Below are positions 1 to 6,201 of a stretch of DNA of 64,000 bases, piece after piece. The notes below the pieces were generated by a model, which was given only the letters and a program-made list of their open reading frames with translations, did no database searches and was not told where the DNA came from. The stretch covers positions 1 to 64,000 of the forward strand of contig DATJYK010000465.1 of assembly GCA_035578005.1 (NCBI GenBank). The letters are read 5' to 3'. Positions within the stretch are counted from its first letter, which is position 1, and each line of letters opens with the position of its first letter. The DNA is from Gp13-AA77 sp035578005 (GTDB lineage Bacteria; Acidobacteriota; Terriglobia; UBA7540). A program made the position numbers and the translations under genes.

Positions 1-60
1 CGCCCGCGCATCGTCCATCCTTACCCCAGCGTGCGTTTCGCCGTTACGCATCCGAGGTAA
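1..60 (+). CDS. ltrA: Group II intron reverse transcriptase/maturase, C-terminal end (partial)
   Basis: Frame 1 is open from the window edge and reads 19 residues, RPRIVHPYPSVRFAVTHPR, before a TAA at 58-60. The ending RIxHPYPxxRF...HPR is, from memory, a common tail of group II intron-encoded reverse transcriptases. The stop sits directly against a domain V-like sequence that begins at 61, as expected for an intron-encoded protein inside domain IV. The catalytic part lies outside the window, so activity cannot be judged. The call depends mostly on the adjoining RNA domain. Confidence 0.6.
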   Translation, partial: RPRIVHPYPSVRFAVTHPR

Positions 61-127
61 GAGCCGTATGAGGTAATTCTTCAAGTACGGATCCGTGCGG
101 GGGGCGTTGGGTAACCAGCGTCCCTAC
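61..127 (+). mobile_element. Group II intron 3' end: domains V and VI
   Basis: GAGCCGTATG (61-70) can pair with the segment ending TACGGATC (86-93) across a short inner hairpin, giving the 33-34-nt domain V fold. GAGCCGUAU...ACGGUUC is its typical bacterial form. A G-run and a second stem (GCGTTGGGTAACCAGCG, 104-120) follow as domain VI. CCCTACC near 122-128 resembles the usual CTAC-type 3' intron end. The 3' exon would begin at about 128-133, in non-coding sequence upstream of the methyltransferase gene. The exact splice site is uncertain. Confidence 0.65.
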
Positions 128-278
128 CGCGACCGAACCCGAGCGAGGCGCACGGCAAATTGAGCAAGCCGCTTAGAATCAGCGCGGCCTTAAGAGAGCG
201 AAGAAAACGAACCCAAGGCGAGGCGAAGCCACGCTGACTCACTGGCGCGGCCATTTCAGATCGTCAAAAGAGGGAAAA

Positions 279-1310
279 ATGGCAACGCAACCACAAGCAC
301 TACCACCAGATCCAGCAACGATTTTTGAGGCGCTAAACTCCTACCAGCGCAGCGCCGCCTTGAAAGCCGCGATTGAGCTCGAAGTGTTTACCGGCATCGG
401 CGAGGGAAAGGCGGACGTTGAATCTCTGGCCAAGCGTTGCGAGGCCACCGAGCGTGGAATCCGCATTCTGTGCGACTACCTCACCATCCAAGGCTTCCTG
501 GGCAAAGAGGACCATCGATATTCGCTCACCCCGACCTCTGCAGCCTTCCTGGACCGCCGCTCGCCCAAGTATCTCGGCACCATCGCGCGCTTCATGGATT
601 CGCCCGCGCATATCGCGCGCCTTCAAAGCCTGGCTTCGATCGTCCGCACCGGAGGCTCGTTGATTCATGAAGACGGATCAGCCGACGAGGGCAACGCCGA
701 GTGGATCGAGTTCGCGCGCTCCATCGCGCCCATGATGGCCCTGCCTGCGGAATTGGTCGCGGGTCTGGTGGGCGCAAGCGCGGGCGTGCCCTGGAAGGTG
801 CTGGATATCGCCGCCGGCCATGGCCTGTACGGCATCACGATCGCCCGGCACAATCCCAACGCCGAAATCGTCGCCGTCGACTGGCCGCAGGTCCTCGAGG
901 TAGCCCGCGAGAACGCGCAGAAGGCCGGCGTCTCCGCCCGTCACCGGCTCTTGCCCGGAAGCGCCTTTGACGTTGACTTTGGGGCCAACTACGACCTCAT
1001 CCTGCTCACTAATTTCCTGCACCACTTCGACCCGCCGACGAACGAGAAGCTGCTGGCCAAAGTTCATCGCGCCCTGAAACCGGGTGGGCGTGCGGTGACG
1101 CTGGAATTCGTGCCGAACCCCGACCGGGTGAGTCCCCCTATCGCTGCCGCCTTTAGTCTCATCATGCTCAGCAACACCAAGGCCGGCGACGCCTACGCCT
1201 TCGCCGAGCTGGAGGCGATGTTCCGCAACGCCGGTTTTGCGCGCAGCGAGCTGCACCCCTTGCCGCCGACGCCGCAATCGGTGGTGATGGCATACAAGGA
1301 GGGTGGGTAG
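279..1310 (+). CDS. SAM-dependent O-methyltransferase, acetylserotonin/hydroxyneurosporene type
   Basis: A 343-residue class I methyltransferase of the small-molecule O-methyltransferase family, predicted to be cytoplasmic. The N-terminal ~100 residues look like the winged-helix dimerisation domain of this family (SAALKAAIELEVFTGI, then SLAKRCEATERGIRILCDYL). SAM motif I is VLDIAAGHGLYGI near residue 172, the acidic motif II is IVAVDWP near 200, and LLTNFLHHFD and LKPGGRAVTLEF follow in order. Length is normal for the family. The ATG is preceded by AAAGAGGGAAAA, a usable ribosome-binding site. The gene stands alone between intron remnants and a repeat zone, so the substrate cannot be inferred. 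Confidence 0.85.
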   Translation: MATQPQALPPDPATIFEALNSYQRSAALKAAIELEVFTGIGEGKADVESLAKRCEATERGIRILCDYLTIQGFLGKEDHRYSLTPTSAAFLDRRSPKYLGTIARFMDSPAHIARLQSLASIVRTGGSLIHEDGSADEGNAEWIEFARSIAPMMALPAELVAGLVGASAGVPWKVLDIAAGHGLYGITIARHNPNAEIVAVDWPQVLEVARENAQKAGVSARHRLLPGSAFDVDFGANYDLILLTNFLHHFDPPTNEKLLAKVHRALKPGGRAVTLEFVPNPDRVSPPIAAAFSLIMLSNTKAGDAYAFAELEAMFRNAGFARSELHPLPPTPQSVVMAYKEGG

Positions 1311-1363
1311 TGGTTCAGTTTGAGATTTGTTAGCGACCACGCCGGCCTTCGCCTCGGCGGGGA

Positions 1364-1460
1364 CTGGAGTTTCTACATTTTGAGGCCCGAAGGGCCGCTC
1401 TATCAACGCCCAGGGCTTTGTTAGTACGGCCCTTCGGGCCTCAAAATGTACAAACTCCAG
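1364..1460. repeat. Inverted repeat, 33-bp arms
   Basis: The arm at 1364-1396 begins CTGGAGTTTCTACATTTTG and ends in GGCCCGAAGGGCC. It is matched in reverse complement at 1428-1460 with one or two mismatches, leaving a 31-bp loop. A related single arm (CCCTTCGGGCCTCAGAAATG) occurs at 27003-27035, so this is a dispersed palindromic family. Confidence 0.85.
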
Positions 1461-1523
1461 GGCGGGCCTTGTGCCCGCCCATGTCGACGCAGTTCAGTCA
1501 TTTTTGGCGGCCACAAGCGCCCT

Positions 1524-1656
1524 AGCCCGCATTTCTGTTCCGAAAATTTCGGTCAGGCAACGGTGGGCTCACCACCCCAGGCGCAGGCCGAGTCGATCAT
1601 AAACCGATCTCGTGGACATTTTCATGCTTCGGGGTGTCGCGAAGCGACATGACGAC
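1524..1656 (+). repeat. Dispersed repeat, copy 1 of an inverted pair
   Basis: The segment from AGCCCGCATTTCTGTTCCGA to GCGAAGCGACATGACGACT is nearly identical to the reverse complement of 4225-4391. This copy lacks about 32 bp from the middle. The two copies face each other and enclose the genes at 2450-4221. Confidence 0.85.
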
Positions 1657-1968
1657 TCACCCTAGGGCCGGTTTGGCTGCGACGGGAAGCCTTGCCGGGT
1701 GGTCTCGCCAACTTTTGCCGCCGCTCAGGGAAGGTCAGGCCATTGCGAAATGGCCACTTCCGGCGGCACCCCCCCGGGGGTATGCCCTAAATCCAAAAAC
1801 GAACCCGAGAAGTTATTTAGAATCAATAAAACTGCGAAAAAACGAACCTAAAACGAACCTAAACGAACCTAAAACGAACCCGAGCTTGATCCGTGAGGAT
1901 TTTGGTAAGTCTTTTATAATCAGTGAGGACACAAAACTCCGAAAAGTTGGCGGCGAATCGTCAGACAG
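1656..1968 (+). repeat. Direct duplication, copy 1
   Basis: About 313 bp starting CTCACCCTAGGGCCGGTTTG and ending near AATCGTCAGACAG. It shares roughly 80-85 percent identity with 2099-2400, estimated by eye. Both copies contain a CCCCCCCGGGGG run followed by TATGCCCTAAATCC, then iterated ACGAACC units, then TCTTTTATAATCAGTGAGGA. Confidence 0.8.
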
Positions 1969-2098
1969 ACGGGACCGACAGGATGTGAAGAAATGCGACG
2001 GACTGGCAGCCAAAGACGCAAAGATGCGGAGTGGGCGCGGCAGACAAAGAACTTCTTTATGGCGCCTTTGCGTGAGACCCTAAATTCTTTCAAACGTT

Positions 2099-2400
2099 CT
2101 CACCCTGGGGCGGTTTGGCTGCGAGGGGAAGCCTTGCCGCGTGGTCTGACCGACTTTTGCCGTCGCTTGGGGCAGGTCTGGCCATCCCGAAATGGCCACC
2201 TACAGCGGCACCCCCCCGGGGGGTATGCCCTAAATCCAAAAGCGAACCCGAGAAGTGTTTTAGAATCAGCAAAAGCTTCAAGAAACGAACCTAAAACGAA
2301 CCTAAACGAACCTAAGCCTGATCAATGAGGATTTATCTAAGTCTTTTATAATCAGTGAGGACACAAAACTCCGAAAAGTTGGCGACCAATCGTCAGGCAG
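2099..2400 (+). repeat. Direct duplication, copy 2
   Basis: The second copy of the repeat at 1656-1968, ending 50 bp before the SelA-like gene. The conserved tail (ATAATCAGTGAGGACACAAA) may hold that gene's promoter, because TTTTATAAT is -10-like, but no good -35 is visible. Confidence 0.8.
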
Positions 2401-2449
2401 CCGTAGGAGCGAGAGTCCGCGGGGGCTTGCGGAGGTCGGAGGTTAACAA

Positions 2450-3748
2450 ATGTCGATAACTTTTCGCCGTCGTGAGTTCTTACAAAAAGGGGCTCAGGCC
2501 GTGCTTGCGGGTGGCGCGGCAGTGGCGGCCGCAGCGCCGGCTGCCGCTCACGCCACCGCGCGCAGCGAATCGGCTGGAACAGATTACTATGCCAAGCTCG
2601 GCGTCGTGCCGTTCATCAACGCTGCAGGAACCTACACGGTACTTTCAGCCTCGACGATGCCCGACGAGGTGCAGGCCGCCGTGGCGCTTGCCGCTCAGCA
2701 ACCGGTGCACCTCAACGAGCTTCTCGAAGCCTCAGGCGAATATCTCGCCAGGCGCCTCCGCTGCGAGGCCGCCCTGGTAACGGCCGGCGCCGCTTCGGCG
2801 CTGACCTTGGGAACCGCCGCCTGCATCACGGTGGGCAACAAGCCCGCAATGGTGAGCATTCCCACCGACATGACGGGACTCAAGAACGAGGTGGTGGTTC
2901 AAAAAGCGCATCGCTACGAATACGACCATGCGCTGCGCAATTGCGGCATTCGCTTCGTGGAAGTCGAAACCTTGCAGGATTACGACCGCGCCTTCACAGA
3001 GCGCACCGTGATGGCCCACTTCTTCAACGCCGCCGAGGGCGGTGAGATCAGCCGGGAAGACTGGGTGCGCGTCGCTCACCAACACGGTGTTCCTTGCTTC
3101 AATGACGCAGCCGCCGACGTTCCCCCGGTTTCTAATCTCTGGAACTACACAGCCATGGGATTTGATCTGGTGACTTTTTCCGGCGGCAAGGGGCTGCGAG
3201 GCCCGCAGTGCACGGGGCTGCTGTTGGGGAGGAAGGACCTCATCGAAGCGGCGCGTCTCAACAATTCGCCGAATTCGAACTCAGTCGGACGGGGAATGAA
3301 GGTAGCTAAAGAGGAGATTGTTGGATTGGTGGCTGCTGTCGACTGGTTCTTGAGTCAGGATGATGCGGCGATGGAGGCCGAATACCGCGGCCGCGCCGAG
3401 CGAATCGCGGACTTTTTGAAGGATATCCCAACGGTCGAGACGAAAGTCTTTGTGCCCCGCGTGGCGAACCACGTACCTCACCTGCTCGTCACTTACGACC
3501 AGGCTCGAATCAAGCTCACCGGGCATGAAGTGATGCAAAAGATGCGTCAGGGCAAACCGCGAATCGAGCTGAATCCGGCGACCGGCGGCGGGTCCGCGAG
3601 CGCAGGACTGCCGAACGGCACTAACACCATCGTGGTGGGCGTCTGGATGATGAAGCCCGGGGAGGACGCGATTGTGGCGCTGCGGCTTCGCGAAGTGCTG
3701 CAGGAAGGATTGCACAGCGCGGTTCCGCCGCAAGCAAAAGAAGATTGA
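2450..3748 (+). CDS. Tat-exported SelA/DgaE-like PLP-dependent protein
   Basis: 432 residues. The N-terminus has a twin-arginine signal (FRRREFLQKG, then an Ala-rich hydrophobic stretch ending about residue 36), so export to the periplasm is predicted. The rest resembles the selenocysteine synthase/D-glucosaminate-6-phosphate ammonia-lyase branch of fold-type I PLP enzymes: YAKLGVVPFINAAGTYT at the N-terminal end, GAASALTLGTAACI, and the likely PLP lysine in FSGGKGLRGPQCTG near residue 247. The C-terminal GLPNGTNTIVVGVWMMKPGE also fits. PLP enzymes of this branch catalyse beta-elimination or ammonia-lyase reactions; the substrate here is unknown. The start ATG follows GGAGGTTAACAA. A convergent exported RidA-like gene lies 44 bp downstream, which suggests a shared enamine intermediate. 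Confidence 0.8.
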   Translation: MSITFRRREFLQKGAQAVLAGGAAVAAAAPAAAHATARSESAGTDYYAKLGVVPFINAAGTYTVLSASTMPDEVQAAVALAAQQPVHLNELLEASGEYLARRLRCEAALVTAGAASALTLGTAACITVGNKPAMVSIPTDMTGLKNEVVVQKAHRYEYDHALRNCGIRFVEVETLQDYDRAFTERTVMAHFFNAAEGGEISREDWVRVAHQHGVPCFNDAAADVPPVSNLWNYTAMGFDLVTFSGGKGLRGPQCTGLLLGRKDLIEAARLNNSPNSNSVGRGMKVAKEEIVGLVAAVDWFLSQDDAAMEAEYRGRAERIADFLKDIPTVETKVFVPRVANHVPHLLVTYDQARIKLTGHEVMQKMRQGKPRIELNPATGGGSASAGLPNGTNTIVVGVWMMKPGEDAIVALRLREVLQEGLHSAVPPQAKED

Positions 3749-3758
3749 TCACGGGACG

Positions 3759-3786
3759 GTAGGGGCGCATGGCCATGCGCCCCTAC
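3759..3786. terminator. 28-bp perfect palindrome between convergent genes
   Basis: The arm GTAGGGGCGCATGG is followed at once by its exact reverse complement. It lies between the stops of two convergent genes (3748 and 3793), so it could act as a bidirectional terminator, though no T-run follows. GTAGGGGCGCA also resembles a common genomic palindromic repeat, so it may simply be a repeat element. Confidence 0.5.
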
Positions 3787-3792
3787 GGAGGC

Positions 3793-4221
3793 TCAGTGGC
3801 CTTTTACCGCAATCGCGGAGATCTCGATGTGGGCGCCACCAATGAGCTGCGCCACGCCAACCGTGGTGCGCGTGGGCTTCGGGTCAGGCACAACCTCCCG
3901 GTAAACCTCGTTCATGGCCCCGAACTCTTTGACGTCGGCGAGGTACACATTGACCGCCACGATATCCGACATGCTGAATCCTGCCGCTTCCACAATCTTG
4001 CGAATATTCTCCAGCGCGCTGGCCGTTTCCTTCTTGATGTCACCGCTGATCGTTCCCTGGGTTCCAGCCACGTAGAGTGTGTTTCCCACCACAATGCCGT
4101 TGCTGAAAGGCAAATTCGTGGGACTACCCGGCGGATTCACGGCTCTCTTGGATTGTGCTCCGGCCAGCCGCGGCGCGAGGAATGCCGCGCCAACCACCAC
4201 CAACGAAGCCGCCAACAACAT
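3793..4221 (-). CDS. RidA/YjgF/UK114 family protein with signal peptide
   Basis: 142 residues. The first ~23 residues (MLLAASLVVVGAAFLAPRLAGAQ) look like a secretion signal, unusual for this normally cytoplasmic family. The mature part is RidA-like: FSNGIVVGNTLYVAGTQG, IRKIVEAAGFSMSDIVAVNV and the C-terminal PKPTRTTVGVAQLIGGAHIE. The family arginine is present in KPTRTTV. RidA proteins hydrolyse reactive enamine/imine intermediates released by PLP enzymes. The start lies at the very edge of a dispersed repeat (4225-4391) and has only AGG upstream, so the original 5' end may have been replaced. Confidence 0.8.
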   Translation of the reverse strand: MLLAASLVVVGAAFLAPRLAGAQSKRAVNPPGSPTNLPFSNGIVVGNTLYVAGTQGTISGDIKKETASALENIRKIVEAAGFSMSDIVAVNVYLADVKEFGAMNEVYREVVPDPKPTRTTVGVAQLIGGAHIEISAIAVKGH

Positions 4222-4224
4222 CCT

Positions 4225-4391
4225 GAGTCGTCATGTCGCTTCGCGACACCCCGAAGCATGAAAATGTCCACGAGATCGGTTTATGATCGACTCGGCCTGT
4301 GCTGGGTGAAGGCTGCGAGTTCCTGGCGCCGCGAGCCCGCTGGTGAGCCCACCGTTGCCTGACCGAAATTTTCGGAACAGAAATGCGGGCT
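4225..4391 (-). repeat. Dispersed repeat, copy 2 of an inverted pair
   Basis: 167 bp. Its reverse complement matches 1524-1656 almost base for base, apart from an extra ~32-bp central segment. It abuts the start codon of the RidA-like gene. Confidence 0.85.
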
Positions 4392-4393
4392 AA

Positions 4394-4442
4394 CACCTGT
4401 CCCCTAGCACCTGACACCTAGCACCTGACACCTGGCACCTAC
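4394..4442. repeat. CACCTGACACCTAGCACC short tandem repeat
   Basis: Five or so iterations of a ten-base unit (ACACCTGACA, AGCACCTGAC) end 6 bp before larC. The same unit flanks the four-helix-bundle gene at 8511-8568 and 8948-8997. Confidence 0.8.
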
Positions 4443-4447
4443 TTTTT

Positions 4448-5635
4448 ATGCGTCTGGCTTATCTCGATTGCTCGTCTGGCGTCAGCGGCGATATGTTCCT
4501 GGCCGCGTGTCTCGACGCCGGCCTGGGAGCTGAAGCCCTGCTTGCCGAGCTGGCCAAGCTGCCGCTTGGGGCTTACGAATTCAAGCCCGAACGCGTGCGG
4601 CGAGGAGGACTCGCGGGCACGCACATCGAGATCAGCGCTCCAGGGCAGCAGCCTCACCGGCATCTCGCGCCTATCGAGCAGATGATCGAGTCCAGTGCGC
4701 TCTCCGCCGTCGTCAAAGAGCGCTCGCGACGCATTTTCCGGCGGCTTGGCGAGGCCGAGGCGCGGCTGCACGATCAGCCGATCGAGAAGGTCCACTTCCA
4801 TGAAGTGGGCGCCGTGGACGCCATCCTTGATATTGTTGGCGCCTGTATTGCGCTCGAACTGCTCGGCATTGAGGAATTGCGTGCCTCACCTCTGAATGTG
4901 GGCTCCGGGCGCGTCACCGCCGCCCACGGGTCGCTGCCCGTCCCGGCCCCGGCCACGGCGGAGCTGCTGCGCGGCATCCCGGTGTATTCGTCGGGGGTGG
5001 AGGCCGAGTTGGTTACACCCACCGGCGCGGCGATCGTCTCCACGCTGGCGAGCGGCTTTGGCCCGCTGCCGGCCATGCGCGTAGACCGCATCGGCTACGG
5101 CGCCGGCGCCCGCGAACTGCCAGGCCATCCCAACCTGCTGCGTGTTCTCATCGGGGAGCGAACCCCGAGCCCCGAACCCCGCGCGCCGGCTCACAGCGAC
5201 GCTGTGAGCATTATCGAAACCAGCGTGGATGATATGAGTCCCGAGGTTTATGGGTACCTCGTGGAAAGGGCGCTGGCTGCAGGCGCGCTCGACATCACCT
5301 GCTCGCCCGTCGAGATGAAGAAGAACCGGCCGGGACTCGACATCCGGCTGCTCGCAAAGCCCGAGCAGGCCGAAGCTCTGGTCGACCTGGTGTTTTCCGA
5401 GACCACCACCCTCGGCCTGCGCATCTCAACGGCCGAACGCCGGGTGCTGGAGCGGGAATCAGTGAGCGTGGCCACGCCCTATGGCAATATTCGCGTGAAG
5501 GTGGGACGCCGCAACGGTCGCGTGCTGAACGCCGCTCCGGAGTACGAAGATTGCCGGAAAGCGGCGCTTGAGCACGGCGTACCCCTCAAAGAGGTCATGC
5601 AGGCAGCACAGGCAGCCTTTAGAAGAATCGGGTGA
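4448..5635 (+). CDS. larC: Nickel-pincer cofactor biosynthesis protein LarC
   Basis: 395 residues in one continuous frame. LarC is the CTP-dependent cyclometallase that inserts nickel into the pincer nucleotide cofactor of lactate racemase-type enzymes. Visible signatures are the N-terminal YLDCSSGVSGDMFLAACLD, KVHFHEVGAVDAILDIVG near residue 118, LVTPTGAAI, and the C-terminal-domain ETSVDDMSPEVYGYL followed by VEMKKNRPGLDIRLL. In lactobacilli LarC is split and joined by programmed frameshifting; here no shift is needed. No larB, larE or lactate racemase gene is in the window, so its partners must lie elsewhere. Confidence 0.92.
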   Translation: MRLAYLDCSSGVSGDMFLAACLDAGLGAEALLAELAKLPLGAYEFKPERVRRGGLAGTHIEISAPGQQPHRHLAPIEQMIESSALSAVVKERSRRIFRRLGEAEARLHDQPIEKVHFHEVGAVDAILDIVGACIALELLGIEELRASPLNVGSGRVTAAHGSLPVPAPATAELLRGIPVYSSGVEAELVTPTGAAIVSTLASGFGPLPAMRVDRIGYGAGARELPGHPNLLRVLIGERTPSPEPRAPAHSDAVSIIETSVDDMSPEVYGYLVERALAAGALDITCSPVEMKKNRPGLDIRLLAKPEQAEALVDLVFSETTTLGLRISTAERRVLERESVSVATPYGNIRVKVGRRNGRVLNAAPEYEDCRKAALEHGVPLKEVMQAAQAAFRRIG

Positions 5636-5817
5636 TCGAGACATCGGGCGATCGGGTCATCGGGTGATTTGTGATTGAGTGATCGGGTGATCGGATCATC
5701 GGGTCATCGAGCCATTGAAGGAAGACCGGCCGCGCCATGCCGATAAATTTCGAGGCAGGTCACCTGCTCTTTCAATCACTCAATCGCAAATCACCCGATG
5801 GCTCGATGACCCGATTT
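5636..5817. repeat. GATCGGGTGATCGGG-type iterated repeat
   Basis: Octamer-like units (GATCGGGT, GATCGGGC, CATCGGGT) run from 5636 to about 5715. They reappear inverted at 5773-5815 (CAATCACTCAATCGCAAATC, then CACCCGATGGCTCGATGACC), so the pair can form a long hairpin. The same family lies in front of tatD at 10560-10635. Confidence 0.8.
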
Positions 5818-5841
5818 GCTGTAGCCTACACCTAGACCCAC

Positions 5842-5870
5842 TTGACAAGCCTCGCGCGGTGTGCTACACT
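5842..5870 (+). promoter_or_regulatory. Sigma-70-type promoter upstream of array A
   Basis: TTGACA (5842-5847), a 17-bp spacer, then TACACT (5865-5870). The context CTTGACA-N17-TA recurs upstream of the arrays at 24321, 36753 and 62980. It lies 81 bp before the first array unit and about 330 bp before metG, so it may drive a short RNA, metG, or both. Confidence 0.6.
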
Positions 5871-5950
5871 TCTTACCCTGGTGACCCGGATTCGGGGTGA
5901 GTAACGGTAGCAGGCTCTGCAACCCGAAGCGGCCGGGAAAATTTTTGGGG

Positions 5951-6079
5951 TATCCTGGAATGTTATTGAAAACAAAGGACCGAAAATGAGAAAAATGAGA
6001 CAGATGAGAATACCCTGGAATGTATATGAAAATAGGACACTTAGCCCAATCTATCCTGGAATGTATATGAAAAATAAGG
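5951..6079 (+). repeat. Three-unit array A (TATCCTGGAATGT units)
   Basis: Units start at 5951, 6011 and 6052 (spacing 60 and 41). Each reads TAyCCTGGAATGT, then TATTGAAAACAAAGG or TATATGAAAAATAAGG. Between units 1 and 2 are iterated AAAATGAGA words. In translation the units give WNVIENKG and WNVYEN in one frame and GMLLKTK and GMYMKNK in another. The array belongs to the same family as those at 24321, 36753, 50554 and 62700-63095. Confidence 0.75.
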
Positions 6080-6201
6080 TGGTTAGCTGATTTTCGGCCC
6101 TGCGATTCGCAGCTCATTTGCCGGTTGATGGTTGTCGATGCACCCGGCCAAAGAAGCCGACCTCCGAGAACCTGCCACCGACAACCGACCACCGATAACC
6201 G

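Larger units (their letters stand above)
1311..2449. other. Non-coding repeat zone
   Basis: No credible gene is seen; the short open frames here have no recognisable motif and run through repeats. The stretch holds an inverted repeat (1364-1460), one copy of a dispersed repeat (1524-1656) and a 300-bp direct duplication (1656-1968 and 2099-2400) rich in short ACGAACCTAAA-type iterations. Confidence 0.7.

Noticed and set aside
1634..2083. 149-codon ORF in the repeat zone
   Set aside because: It runs through the dispersed repeat and the direct duplication and breaks in the second copy, so it is not under coding constraint.
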